In this document: positions 1 to 8,368 of the stretch, in pieces | How positions within the stretch are numbered: the stretch's first letter is position 1 | Layout: every line of letters begins with the position of its first letter | Assembly: GCA_029858565.1 (NCBI GenBank) | Contig: JAOUEV010000038.1 | Location: forward strand, 1-34,152 | From: Nitrospirota bacterium | GTDB taxonomy: Bacteria > Nitrospirota > UBA9217 | Length of the DNA: 34,152 bases | Reading direction: 5' to 3' | Notes under the pieces: generated by a model | The model's database searches: none | What the model was told of the DNA's origin: nothing | Seen by the model: only the letters and a program-made list of their open reading frames with translations | Position numbers and translations under genes: made by a program

Positions 1-618
1 TCGGATCACCTCGCTGATCGTGCCGTTGCCGATGCCGAGCACGATGATCGGAAGCAGCGCATATAACCATTTCTCGCCGCCTGTTGCGTAGCCGAATGCC
101 ATGGGAAAGAGACCGAGCTTGTGGGTAAAAAAATAGATGACAATATAGCCCAGCCAGAAGACCGGAAGAGCGGAAATGACATAGGAGAGGATGGTCAGAG
201 GCCAGGTGATCCGGCCCATGCCGTACATTGCCGATCGGATGGCGATCGGCGCCGCGATCAGGATCGTGATAAGGAGCGAGCCAACGGTCAGGAGCAGGGT
301 GTTCAGGCCCGTTCGGAGCACCTCACGAAGCACCGGCATGCCCGAGCGGATGGAGGTGCCGAAATCTCCCTTGAGCATGCCAAAGGTCCAGGAGAAATAC
401 CGGCCGTACCAGGTCTTCTGGACCCCCAGCGCCTCGCGCACACCGCTCCGCGCCTCTTCGGACATTGCCTGGCCTTCGAGCAATACGCTGAAAGGATCAC
501 CCGGTGAGAGGTAAAGGATGACGAAGACCACAAAGCTCACCCCAAGGAGCAGCAGACCGGTGATGACCAGCTCGCGCGAAAGGACCAGTGCTATGGGGCG
601 GAATGCTGAAAGTTTCAT
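1..618 (-). CDS. Dipeptide/oligopeptide ABC transporter permease (DppB/OppB family), 3' end outside window
   Basis: This is an inner-membrane permease subunit of a peptide/nickel-type ABC importer. 206 codons are open from the ATG at 618 to the window edge, so the C-terminal part is missing. An N-terminal membrane segment (about residues 15-35) is followed by the family's periplasmic stretch with LSPGDPF and then YGRYFSWTFGMLKGDFGTS, which is typical of DppB/OppB. Further hydrophobic helices start near residue 105 (NTLLLTVGSLLITILIAAP) and near 140. The gene starts 9 bases after the stop of the binding-protein gene at 628, so the two are surely co-transcribed and probably translationally coupled. 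No strong Shine-Dalgarno sits right before the ATG. Substrate specificity cannot be read from this fragment. Confidence 0.9.
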   Translation of the reverse strand, partial: MKLSAFRPIALVLSRELVITGLLLLGVSFVVFVILYLSPGDPFSVLLEGQAMSEEARSGVREALGVQKTWYGRYFSWTFGMLKGDFGTSIRSGMPVLREVLRTGLNTLLLTVGSLLITILIAAPIAIRSAMYGMGRITWPLTILSYVISALPVFWLGYIVIYFFTHKLGLFPMAFGYATGGEKWLYALLPIIVLGIGNGTISEVIR

Positions 619-627
619 TGAATCGTC

Positions 628-2223
628 TTACTTCCCTTCCATGAACCACTCATCGGCAAAAGAGAAGAACTTGTACGGATGGATCGCTACGCGCCTGACC
701 TTGTCGCGGTAGGCCGCGAAGTTCGTGAGTGTCCAGAGGTAGGTGTAGGGATTCTCCTCGGCAAGGATCGCATGGAGCTTGCGGTTGATGGTACGCTTCT
801 TCTCGTGGTCCAGCGTGAGCTTGCTCTCGTTGATCAGGCCGTCAACTTCGGGGTTCGAGTAGCCGATGAAGTTGTTCTTCCAGGCCCCGATCTCGCCGGT
901 GTGGAAGAGCGACGAGATGTCAGCTGAATCGTCAAAGACCCAGGACGCGAACACGATATCGAAATCATGCTCCAGGAACACATCCTCTTTCCAGGCCTGC
1001 CACTCCTTGAACTCCACCTTGATGTCAGCACCCACGTTCTTGAGATAGTTCTTGAACGCCAGCACCACGCGCTTCACCGCCTCGCTCTCCTTCTCGATCG
1101 GCACTTTCAGCGAGAACGCGAGCCGCTTGCCGTCCTTCTGCAGGAACCCGTCGCCGGCTTTGGTGTATCCCGCTTCCTGGAGCAGGGCTGCAGCCTTCTG
1201 CGGATCGAATGCCAGCGGCTGCACATCCAGATTATAGGCCCAGCTGCCCGGAGCAAAAGGACCGGATATGATCGTTCCCCTGCCGTTGAAGAAAGAGTCG
1301 AGCATTTCCTGACGGTTCACCGCGTGCGTAAAGGCCTTGCGCACGTTCTTGTCCGCCAGGAGCGGATTGCGCATATTGTAGCCGAAGAAGGAGTAGGACA
1401 GGGCATTGTACGACTTGAGCACGAACCGCTTGTCGCCCTCGATCTCGGGGATGTCCCGCGGGTTCACGAGCACGATCATGTCGATTGCATTGAACATGAG
1501 CGCCTGGGTCATGATATTCTGGTCCGCGAAGGGTTTGGCCGAGAACTGGTTGATGTGCGCCCGTCCCTTGAAGTAGCTCTCGTTCGCCGCGAGCACGATC
1601 TCCCGCTCCGAGGTCACGTTCTTGAGCATATAAGGGCCCGTGCCGATGGGGTGCTGCACAAAAGGATCGTCGCGGGTCAGATAGTCCTTGTTCGCCGGCC
1701 CGTGCTTCGGGATGACCTTGAAGCTGAATTTCGCCAGGGCGTTCAGGATGGGCCGCTTGAGGCTGAAGCGCACCGCAGAGTCGTCAACCTTCTCCACGGA
1801 GGAGATGAACTCGTAGCGCACCTTGAGCGGCGTGATGGTCTTGGGATGCATCATGATATTGTAGGTGAAGACCACGTCGTCGGCGGTGAACGGCTTGGGC
1901 TGTTCCCCTTCCTTGGCGTGCCAGGTCACGTTCTTGCGCAGGTAGAAGGTGTAGGTCCGGCCGTCCTTCGATATCTCCCAGCGCTCGGCCAGTTCCGGGA
2001 CGATCTCCTGCTTCTCGTTGATGCCCACAAGGCCGTTGAAGATCAGCTCCGTGAGCCTGAGCGAGATCATCTCGTTGCTTGTGACCGGGTCGAGTGTGGC
2101 CGGTCTTCCGTACTCGCCGTAGCTCAGGCTGCCGCCGTCAGGCCGTCCGTCCTTCTTGGGCCCGGCATGGACCGCCGTCGCAATGACCAGGACCGCCAGC
2201 AACATCATCAGTATCCGTTTCAT
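628..2223 (-). CDS. Peptide ABC transporter substrate-binding protein (SBP_bac_5 family)
   Basis: This is an extracytoplasmic solute-binding protein of the DppA/OppA type, 531 residues, the normal length for the family. A Sec signal peptide (MKRILMMLLAVLVIATAVHA, cleavage near residue 20) has no lipobox, so the protein should be periplasmic. Family landmarks are the early SYGEYGRPATLDPVTSNE segment, LTELIFNGLVGI, PELAERWEISKDGRTYTFYL and the later HPIGTGPYMLKN. GAGGAGG is well spaced before the ATG at 2223. The gene lies directly upstream of the permease gene at 618, so the pair is the start of an importer. An 80-bp heptad-repeat hairpin separates it from the TPR gene upstream, so its expression may be partly insulated from the riboswitch-led genes. 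The ligand is probably a peptide but is not proven by sequence. Confidence 0.93.
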   Translation of the reverse strand: MKRILMMLLAVLVIATAVHAGPKKDGRPDGGSLSYGEYGRPATLDPVTSNEMISLRLTELIFNGLVGINEKQEIVPELAERWEISKDGRTYTFYLRKNVTWHAKEGEQPKPFTADDVVFTYNIMMHPKTITPLKVRYEFISSVEKVDDSAVRFSLKRPILNALAKFSFKVIPKHGPANKDYLTRDDPFVQHPIGTGPYMLKNVTSEREIVLAANESYFKGRAHINQFSAKPFADQNIMTQALMFNAIDMIVLVNPRDIPEIEGDKRFVLKSYNALSYSFFGYNMRNPLLADKNVRKAFTHAVNRQEMLDSFFNGRGTIISGPFAPGSWAYNLDVQPLAFDPQKAAALLQEAGYTKAGDGFLQKDGKRLAFSLKVPIEKESEAVKRVVLAFKNYLKNVGADIKVEFKEWQAWKEDVFLEHDFDIVFASWVFDDSADISSLFHTGEIGAWKNNFIGYSNPEVDGLINESKLTLDHEKKRTINRKLHAILAEENPYTYLWTLTNFAAYRDKVRRVAIHPYKFFSFADEWFMEGK

Positions 2224-2240
2224 GGAAACCTCCTCAAGGA

Positions 2241-2320
2241 AGTGCGAAATGCGAAGTGCCGAGTGCGGAATAACATCGAAGAACGATTCAGGCTTTTCCG
2301 CACTTCGCGCTCCGCACTGC
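2241..2320. repeat. Inverted pair of degenerate heptad repeats between TPR and binding-protein genes
   Basis: The left arm (2241-2270) consists of 7-base units related to GTGCGGA/GTGCGAA. The right arm (2296-2320) holds units related to CGCACTT, CGCGCTC and CGCACTG. The arms are largely complementary, apart from one extra heptad in the left arm, so the transcript could fold into a long hairpin between two genes of the operon. The same unit (CGCACTC) recurs in tandem at 3821-3846. No clear U-tract follows on the minus strand, so I do not call it an intrinsic terminator. Confidence 0.75.
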
Positions 2321-2322
2321 TG

Positions 2323-3846
2323 TTAGTTTATTTTTACGTCTCCCGCGCTCTTGTGCTCCATGGAGTAGATCCCCTGGAGCGCCTCCTGCAGCTGCCGCAC
2401 CTGGGGGAACTGCTTGCTCATCTCGAAATAGATCTCCAGCGCCTCGGAGTATTTCTTGGTCCGGTAATAGGCCTCCGCAAGGTCCACGAGCATCAGCGGA
2501 TCATTGAACTCGATCTTGTTCTTGTTTCCCTTGTCGCGTCCTGTCTCCAGATAGGTCAGGGCCCGGGCATAGTCTTTCCTGCCCACGTAGTATCTGCCGA
2601 GTCCGATGTTCGCCACGGCGAACCGCTTTCCCTCGCCCCGCTCCACGGCTGATGCAGCGGTCTGCGCCGGACGGGGGCACTCGATCGAGAGCCTGCCGCA
2701 GGCGAACAGCACGTCCGCCAGGAGCTCGGGGTCGTTCGGCTGGTTGCGCGTCAGCTCGTCCCAGAGGCCGATGGCGTCGGCCTTCTTGCCTTTCTGGTAC
2801 TGCACCAGGCCCTGGCGCACCATAGCCCGGTTCTTGTACTGCGGCGGGGCCTGGGGCGAAGCGAGGAACGCTGTTGCCGCCTTTGCCGCCTGGTCCGCGC
2901 TGCCTTCCAGAACAGAGGCTTCGCTCAGATAATAGTTCGCGATGCTCCTGAGCTGCGCATCCGCCGCGGCATGTTCGAGCGAGGCCGTTGCCGCCGCAAG
3001 ATAGAACTTCGCGAGGCTCGCCAGAAGCTGCACGTCGTAGAACGAGATCACCTTGCTCCTGCCGGCTGACTCGCGGTAGGCATGGGACTTGAGATCGCCG
3101 CGCTGGAGCAGGTCCATTCCTTTGTCCATCAGTCCGGCGGCCGCGTAGACCCCCAGGCAGTTCTTCACCGCAATGATCGACGGTGCGGCGCCGCTCTTCC
3201 TGCCCGCAGCCAGGACCTCATCGCACAGGGCCGGTGCGTTCTTGTCCGCCGCGACCGCCCGGCTCCAGGCAAAGGCAAGCTCGGTCTTCACGTCCTGGTC
3301 CGAGGACTGAACGGCATTCCAGGCGTCCTGCGCCTTTTGCTTGTTTCCGGCGTGATGCTCGACCATGCCGAGCCCGATCGCGGCAAATGCCTTGTGTTTT
3401 TTCTCAGCTGTTCCGGCAAGGAACTTTTCGAGCGGAGCTGCGGCGTTCTCGGGCTTGCCGCTCTCCAGCAACGTGAGGCCGAGATAGAGATCGCTGTATT
3501 TGCTCCTGCTCGACCCTCTTTCCCGGGCAAGCCGATTGAGATAATCGGCATTCACCACGACCGATGAGTGGAACAGTCCCTGGTGCAGCTCCGCGTTCTT
3601 AAGATAGAGCATTCCCAGGGCGAGCTGGGCCGCGGACTGCTTGTTCTGAGGCAGGGATGAAAGCGTCTGCCGCAAATCCCGGGCGCCTTCTTCATAACGG
3701 TGCTTCTCATAGGCCTTCATGGCCTTCTGCACCGCGTCATCGGCAGCGTGACCGCTGCCTGCGGCGCACAGCAAGAGCATTACGCACAAGAGGCCTGTTT
3801 TTGTTACCCGCAGCTTGTTCCGCACTCCGCACTCCGCACTCCGCAT
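2323..3846 (-). CDS. Secreted TPR-repeat protein
   Basis: This is a 507-residue exported protein built almost entirely of tetratricopeptide-like helices. The chosen ATG at 3846 lies just 5 bases past the stop of the propeller gene at 3852. The frame is open further upstream, but that part overlaps the propeller gene and has no signal peptide. A Sec signal peptide follows the start (hydrophobic core GLLCVMLLLCAAGSGHA, cleavage near residue 34). TPR-like helices include YLGLTLLESGKPENAAAPLE, a stretch around GLGRYYVGRKDYARALTYLE and one around LAEAYYRTKKYSEALEIY near the C terminus. Such proteins scaffold envelope complexes; no partner is identifiable beyond its operon neighbours. An oddity is that the n-region of the signal peptide (MRSAECGVRNK) is a translated heptad repeat, so the true start could be slightly downstream or the repeat may have invaded the start. 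Confidence 0.82.
   Translation of the reverse strand: MRSAECGVRNKLRVTKTGLLCVMLLLCAAGSGHAADDAVQKAMKAYEKHRYEEGARDLRQTLSSLPQNKQSAAQLALGMLYLKNAELHQGLFHSSVVVNADYLNRLARERGSSRSKYSDLYLGLTLLESGKPENAAAPLEKFLAGTAEKKHKAFAAIGLGMVEHHAGNKQKAQDAWNAVQSSDQDVKTELAFAWSRAVAADKNAPALCDEVLAAGRKSGAAPSIIAVKNCLGVYAAAGLMDKGMDLLQRGDLKSHAYRESAGRSKVISFYDVQLLASLAKFYLAAATASLEHAAADAQLRSIANYYLSEASVLEGSADQAAKAATAFLASPQAPPQYKNRAMVRQGLVQYQKGKKADAIGLWDELTRNQPNDPELLADVLFACGRLSIECPRPAQTAASAVERGEGKRFAVANIGLGRYYVGRKDYARALTYLETGRDKGNKNKIEFNDPLMLVDLAEAYYRTKKYSEALEIYFEMSKQFPQVRQLQEALQGIYSMEHKSAGDVKIN
3821..3846. repeat. Tandem heptad repeat CGCACTC overlapping a start codon
   Basis: Three exact copies of CGCACTC (3821-3841) are followed by a partial copy ending in the complement of the ATG. 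The repeat thus encodes the first residues of the TPR protein. It belongs to the same family as the inverted heptads at 2241-2320 that lie beyond the other end of that gene. Confidence 0.85.
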
Positions 3847-3851
3847 TTCCC

Positions 3852-5042
3852 TCACTCCTTCATCTTCGCCACAAAGATCTGGTCCCACTGGTTCACCTGT
3901 GCCCGGAAAGCGATGCTCCCGTCGGGCCCGCAGGCGATATCGTGGTTCATCTTGGTCTCGGTGTGCAAGGGCCTGTCGCTCTTGTCCGCGAGGTTCACCA
4001 CGTGGATCGGATTGTATTCCAGCCGGTCGTTCTTCACGTACACGATGCGGCTGCTGTCGACCATCCACGCGGGCCCCCGCTCCACATCGGAGATCACGTC
4101 GAGCGCCGCTACCCGCTCAGCCAGCCCGTCGCCTTCCGCGGGATCGGTCCCGTCGGCATTCACCACCATGATGGACCAGATCCGGGGATCTCCCGCGGGA
4201 TTGTAGTTGCTGTAAAAGGCGATCTTCTTCCCGTCAGGCGACCAGACCGGCCGGATATCGTCATGAGACCAGGTCGTGATCGCCCTGCGGGACTCCGCGG
4301 GACGCGCCGGATCATCGATTACATAGATATTGTGGTCTTCGCTGCTCCCGGCCATGAACACGATGCGCTTCCCGTCAGGGGACCACTGGGGATAGAGAAA
4401 TTCTTTCCCTCCCTGGGTGAGCCTGGTCAGCACGCGGGTCGCGACATCGAGCAGATAGAGGTCGCCCTTTCCCGTGCGGCCCGAAACGAACACGATCCGG
4501 TCGCCCCTGGGCGACCAGTCCGCCTGGCCGTCCTTTTCCTTGTGCTGGGTCAGCCGATTGACCGCCTGGCCGCCCAGATCGCCAAGGTAGAGATCATAAT
4601 TTCCCGCGCCGCCGTTGCTCATAAAGGCGAAGCGGTACTCGTCCGGGGACCAGGTGATCCCCGTGTTGAAACTGATGTCCTCCACCACGCCGGGGAAGAA
4701 GAACTTCATCTCCCCGCCGCCGGAGGACGGAAGATAGTAGACCGTCTGGACCGGCGAAAGATCGTTGAGCAGGACGCGTATTTCCCGCTTGTCGCCGATG
4801 TTCCGCTCGAAGGTGAACAGGAAGCCGGAGCGGGACCAGGAAGGATTGCCGTCGTTCCTCCCGGTCTCGATCTCCGCGATGTTCTTTACAAAGAGCGGCA
4901 GCAGGGGCTCCGGCTTCTTCACGTCCTCGACCGCAGGGACGGACGGCGTGGGCGCGGTGACCGTCTCCTCTGCATTCAGAAGAGAGGCGCTCCCGGCAGC
5001 CAGCCCCAGCGTCATTACCATCAGAACGGTCGCTCTCAGCAC
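3852..5042 (-). CDS. TolB-like beta-propeller (PD40 repeat) protein, exported
   Basis: This is a 396-residue protein that starts with GTG at 5042, preceded by GAGGG at suitable spacing and 19 bases after the stop of the upstream lipoprotein gene. A signal peptide (LMVMTLGLAAGSASLLNA) leads into an Ala/Pro-rich linker, then a six-bladed-type TolB propeller. At least four blades carry the WSPDG-type signature: WSPDEYRFAFMSNGG, WSPRGDRIVFVSGRTGKGDL, WSPDGKRIVFMAGSSEDHNI and WSPDGKKIAFYSNYNP. It lacks the N-terminal TolB domain and is unlikely to be the Tol-Pal TolB itself, because no tol/pal genes are near. It probably acts in the periplasm as a protein-interaction platform for its lipoprotein and TPR neighbours; that role is inference. 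Confidence 0.85.
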   Translation of the reverse strand: MLRATVLMVMTLGLAAGSASLLNAEETVTAPTPSVPAVEDVKKPEPLLPLFVKNIAEIETGRNDGNPSWSRSGFLFTFERNIGDKREIRVLLNDLSPVQTVYYLPSSGGGEMKFFFPGVVEDISFNTGITWSPDEYRFAFMSNGGAGNYDLYLGDLGGQAVNRLTQHKEKDGQADWSPRGDRIVFVSGRTGKGDLYLLDVATRVLTRLTQGGKEFLYPQWSPDGKRIVFMAGSSEDHNIYVIDDPARPAESRRAITTWSHDDIRPVWSPDGKKIAFYSNYNPAGDPRIWSIMVVNADGTDPAEGDGLAERVAALDVISDVERGPAWMVDSSRIVYVKNDRLEYNPIHVVNLADKSDRPLHTETKMNHDIACGPDGSIAFRAQVNQWDQIFVAKMKE

Positions 5043-5061
5043 GTCAGGCCCTCGTCACAAC

Positions 5062-7632
5062 CTACATCTGCTTTTTGATCTGGTCCCAGTATTTCTGTCC
5101 TGCTTCCCTGCTCTGCTTGAAGCTGCCGTCGTTCTCCAGGGCCGCGGGAAAGAAATCGAAATACTCCTGCCAGGCCTGGTTCGCGTTGTTCAGGAGCAAT
5201 GACTTCTTCGTCAGGAGATAGAGCTTGTGATACGACAACGCCGTGTAGTAATAGGTGTCGTGGACCGCTTCGTCATAGCGCTCGGTCGGGAAGAAACGCG
5301 TGTTCTCCTTTGCCTTCTGGAGCGTCTGGATAGCCTTGGCAAAGCTCTGGGCGGAGCCGTCCCGGTCGCGCTGGACCAGCGCGTTGCCCCGCTCGTAGTA
5401 CGCATGTCCCAGGTTGGTGAAGGCCACGGAGTACTGCTTGAATATGAGCTGCTGGTTCTCGGGAAGCGAGAGCACCTTCTCGAACTCCCGGATCGCGGCG
5501 TCGTAGTCGTTCTTTTCGTCCAGGTACAGCTGCGCCAGCCGGTGGTGGGCATCGGAATAGTCCGGATGGTCCTTCTGCGTGGCCGCATAGGCCGCGATGG
5601 CGCCGTCCACGTCGTTGTTCTTCTCCGCCCGCTCGCCGATCTTGAGAAAATCCTTGTACAGGACGATCGCGCGGCCGGCGGTCCGGTCCTCGGTCTTGGT
5701 CGCGAACTCCACGACCTCCTCCCAGTCACGATAGTCGCCGCCCACGGTCAGGCGCACGGTATGGAACCCGAGCGTCACCGGCTTCCCCTCGGTCATGGGC
5801 GTTCTGCCGAGCTTCTCGCCGTCCACGAACACCTCCGCGCCCTGAGGACTGGAATCCGCCTTGAAGACCGCATTGTTCACCGTCAGGGAGTATTCCTTCA
5901 CATCGCGGCTCTTCTCGACGCGGAGCTTGTCGGATACCTGCTGGTAGCCGTGCCGATAGAGCACGAGGTCGTATTTCTTTCCGAGCCGGACCGGGACCTC
6001 GGCCTTGCCGTCGGCGTTCGTGGTGCTCACCCACTCCTCGTTCAGGTAGATGTTCACCCCTGCGAGCGGGCTCACATCAGGAGGCAGGCCGCCCTTGGTC
6101 GACAGGATGGCCACGTCCTTCCCGTCGTCATCCTCCCGCGCCGCGAGCCGGACGACCCGGTCTCCCACCGACACCTTCTCGCCTTTTTTCAGGTCATCGG
6201 CCTCGGCAAAGGAATGTGCGTCGTCGACCTTCTTGATCCTGAGCCTTCCTGCGTCGCGGTACCCCGTGACTTTGCCGGTCCCGTCGGTCTTGGGCGCCAG
6301 GAGGTTGAACTCCATGTTCTTGGCGATCTTGTAGCCGGACTTGCCCAGGTTGATGCGGTAGCGGTCGCCGTCAATGCCGACCACCGTCCCCTCGAAGGGG
6401 AACTTGGCAATGACCGCGTTTGCGATATCCTTTGCCGCTCCCGCTATATCCTTCTCACGTTTTGCACGCGCGAGCTGGCTGTGCACGATCTTGCCGCCGG
6501 AAGTGATGAACTTGACCTCGACCAGGAACCCCTGGTCGTCCTTGGCAACGCTCCCCATCACGATCATGTCCACTTTCTTCTTGAGCGGCGTTTCGCGCCA
6601 CCCCTTGGCAGTGATCTTGTCGATCTTCACCCGGGCCGCTTTCACTTCGGCATGGAGCGTTTTGGAAGGGACTTCCCTGAAGCAGGAATACTTGAACAAC
6701 TGAGCGGTCAGGGCATCCTCGGTCTGGGCCACGACCTCCTTCAGGTCCACGTTCGGCGTATTGCCGGTGACCCGATAGATGCCCGTCCGGATAGGCCGCG
6801 CCGTTGTGGGGGTGAAATACCGCTGAATGTCGATCTCCCCATCCAGGGATATCTTTGTTTTCCACGATTCAGGGATATACCCCGGCGCGCTGATCGCGAG
6901 CTGGACCTTTTTGCCCGGTTCGCCGTCGTAGGAATAGGTCACGGAACCCTTGGCGTCGGTCTTCCCTATCACGCGCTTGTCGATCGACACGGACAGGCCC
7001 GCGAGCCCGCCTGCCTGGCCGTACTCCTCCATGAGCGCGGTCACGGTCACGCGGGCGCGCTTGGACAGGATAGCCTCGATGTGTTCGCCCGGAACAAGCT
7101 CTCCGGTCTTTTTCCAGGAGCCATACCCCGGCTTCTTTACCGCAAGATCCGCGCCGCCCTTGGGCAAGGTCTGATAGGAGTACTGGAACTCGCCTTTTGC
7201 ATCGGTTTTCCCGATCTCCTTGCCCTCCGCCAGGACCGCCGCGTCCGCCACCGGCGCGCCCTTTTCCAGTGCGACAATGGTGACGAACCGCTCGGCCACG
7301 AGGTCGGCGTCAAGGACGTACTTCTCCACGATGCCTTTCTTCGGAAGTTTCATGAGAACGCTGGTCTTCCAGGGCTTGATCCGGTACCCCGGCTGCTCCT
7401 TGGTGACCGCGATCTCGACCTCCGCTCCCGGTTTCTTGGTAAGGATCTTGCCGAACATGCCGTCCTCGCCGGTCATGCCTTCCTGTACGCCATCGACGGT
7501 GACCGCGGCTTTCGCCACGGGCTGGCCATCCATCTTTGCCTTGACCTCAAGTGCCATCTTCTCGCCGCCGCAGGCAAACAGCAGGAGCGACGCCGAACCG
7601 GCAAGCACGAATGAGAGTAAACGCTTGAACAT
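5062..7632 (-). CDS. Large lipoprotein with carboxypeptidase-regulatory-like, PEGA and TPR segments
   Basis: This is an 856-residue predicted lipoprotein. The start is the ATG at 7632, six bases after AGGAGG; a TTG further upstream would place the Shine-Dalgarno inside the gene. The signal peptide ends in LLLFAC with Cys21 as the lipidated residue. About residues 25-270 contain three Ig-like carboxypeptidase-regulatory segments with the signature (G)KTDAKG. Residues 285-470 resemble the CsgG/FlgT-type accessory fold (weak). Near 505-580 lies a fourth regulatory-like domain, near 595-650 a PEGA domain (SSPQGAEVFVDGEKLGRTPM), and from about 665 to the end TPR helices (NNDVDGAIAAYAATQKDHPD and following). 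It follows the small lipoprotein gene by 48 bases. Envelope anchoring is well supported; the biochemical role is unknown. Confidence 0.88.
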   Translation of the reverse strand: MFKRLLSFVLAGSASLLLFACGGEKMALEVKAKMDGQPVAKAAVTVDGVQEGMTGEDGMFGKILTKKPGAEVEIAVTKEQPGYRIKPWKTSVLMKLPKKGIVEKYVLDADLVAERFVTIVALEKGAPVADAAVLAEGKEIGKTDAKGEFQYSYQTLPKGGADLAVKKPGYGSWKKTGELVPGEHIEAILSKRARVTVTALMEEYGQAGGLAGLSVSIDKRVIGKTDAKGSVTYSYDGEPGKKVQLAISAPGYIPESWKTKISLDGEIDIQRYFTPTTARPIRTGIYRVTGNTPNVDLKEVVAQTEDALTAQLFKYSCFREVPSKTLHAEVKAARVKIDKITAKGWRETPLKKKVDMIVMGSVAKDDQGFLVEVKFITSGGKIVHSQLARAKREKDIAGAAKDIANAVIAKFPFEGTVVGIDGDRYRINLGKSGYKIAKNMEFNLLAPKTDGTGKVTGYRDAGRLRIKKVDDAHSFAEADDLKKGEKVSVGDRVVRLAAREDDDGKDVAILSTKGGLPPDVSPLAGVNIYLNEEWVSTTNADGKAEVPVRLGKKYDLVLYRHGYQQVSDKLRVEKSRDVKEYSLTVNNAVFKADSSPQGAEVFVDGEKLGRTPMTEGKPVTLGFHTVRLTVGGDYRDWEEVVEFATKTEDRTAGRAIVLYKDFLKIGERAEKNNDVDGAIAAYAATQKDHPDYSDAHHRLAQLYLDEKNDYDAAIREFEKVLSLPENQQLIFKQYSVAFTNLGHAYYERGNALVQRDRDGSAQSFAKAIQTLQKAKENTRFFPTERYDEAVHDTYYYTALSYHKLYLLTKKSLLLNNANQAWQEYFDFFPAALENDGSFKQSREAGQKYWDQIKKQM

Positions 7633-7680
7633 ACCATTCCTCCTCAAAATTGACAGGTCCCGCGGATCAGGTGTGCCGTC

Positions 7681-8133
7681 CTACATGGTCGGCGGCTGGA
7701 TGTTCACCTCGCCGGGATTCACGATCTTGTCCTCGTCGGACCTGGATGCCTCGGTGGACTTGCGTCTGCCCTCGGAGATCTTCTTGAGCTTCAGGTCGAC
7801 CTTGGCGCCGCTGAACTTGCCGACCTCCACGGTCTGGGTCTCTGTCTGGTAGCCGATCCTGCTCGCTTCCACCTTGTAAACGCCGGCGGCGATCTTCCCT
7901 TTTTCCGACTCGAACTTGCCCTCGACATTCGCCGTCACTGCATGGGATGCCTCTTCGAGTGTCGAGGTGGTATTGATCATGTTTACCACCGTACCTTCGG
8001 GACTCTCCTTTGCCGGGGGGACCGGCTGCAGGTTGGCATCCACCAGCTGAAGCGTTCCATAGATCTTCGGCGAGCATGCGGCTAGGGAGAACAGCACTAC
8101 CAACAGTATGATGGTTCTGGACTGGAGCATCAT
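7681..8133 (-). CDS. Small lipoprotein, first gene after the c-di-GMP riboswitch
   Basis: This is a 150-residue predicted lipoprotein. The signal peptide ends with FSLAAC, so Cys20 should be lipidated. The middle part (about 70-118: VTANVEGKFESEKGKIAAGV and the following residues YKVEASRIGYQTETQTVEV) has the carboxypeptidase-regulatory/transthyretin-like pattern that also appears in the next gene. The tail is charged and polar. AGGAGG lies 6 bases before the first of two consecutive ATGs at 8133. As the leader gene behind the riboswitch it is the most directly regulated product. I do not recognise a named family. Confidence 0.85.
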   Translation of the reverse strand: MMLQSRTIILLVVLFSLAACSPKIYGTLQLVDANLQPVPPAKESPEGTVVNMINTTSTLEEASHAVTANVEGKFESEKGKIAAGVYKVEASRIGYQTETQTVEVGKFSGAKVDLKLKKISEGRRKSTEASRSDEDKIVNPGEVNIQPPTM

Positions 8134-8167
8134 GGGATCCCTCCTGAAACAGGCGTTAGTGGCATAG

Positions 8168-8235
8168 GTTATTCAGAAAACAGAAAACCGCCAAAGCTGA
8201 TATCCTACTGTGAAGTAAAGAGGTCGCTTTGGCGG
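8168..8235 (-). terminator. Intrinsic terminator forming the expression platform of the riboswitch
   Basis: On the minus strand, CCGCCAAAGC (8235-8226) pairs perfectly with GCTTTGGCGG (8197-8188). The second arm is followed at once by TTTTCTGTTTTC. This is a 10-bp stem with a roughly 28-base loop and a U-rich tail, ending about 35 bases before the first start codon. The first arm overlaps the 3' closing side of the aptamer, the standard arrangement for ligand-controlled termination. Confidence 0.88.
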
Positions 8236-8332
8236 CTCGACTGGCATGTAAGGCCTGCCTAGATCGGCAGGTTTACGTAGCCTCGTGGCTCTGCGTCCCC
8301 GGGTTTCCCCAGGTTTGCTCTGAGCAAAGTAC
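8226..8332 (-). ncRNA. Cyclic di-GMP-I (GEMM-I) riboswitch aptamer
   Basis: Read on the minus strand, the conserved GEMM-I core is visible. GCAAACC (near 8325-8313) leads into hairpin CTGGG-GAAA-CCCGG, whose GAAA is a GNRA tetraloop as the class requires. GGGACGCAGAGCC (consensus GGACGCAAAGCC, one difference) follows at about 8303-8291. Then comes a second helix, ACCTGCC paired with GGCAGG, extended by GTAA with TTAC, and a 3' closing segment CGAGCCGCC. The class binds the second messenger c-di-GMP and controls motility, biofilm and surface genes. If the 3' side of P1 competes with the terminator arm, ligand binding would favour read-through (an ON switch); that direction is inference. Confidence 0.87.
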
Positions 8333-8368
8333 GTATGTTCCCGGACGTTGTGTCCGAAAGTGGAATAT

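Noticed and set aside
967-2652. 561-codon open frame on the plus strand
   Set aside because: Antisense to the peptide-binding protein and the TPR gene; no ribosome site and no family resemblance.
3847-4068. N-terminal extension of the TPR protein by 74 codons
   Set aside because: It overlaps the propeller gene in another frame and would bury the signal peptide inside the protein.
3657-5078. 473-codon open frame on the plus strand
   Set aside because: Antisense to the propeller protein and the start of the TPR gene; Arg/His/Pro-rich shadow sequence.
5227-7614. 795-codon open frame on the plus strand
   Set aside because: It lies fully opposite the lipoprotein gene, has no signal or recognisable domain, and its composition is that of an antisense shadow in GC-rich DNA.
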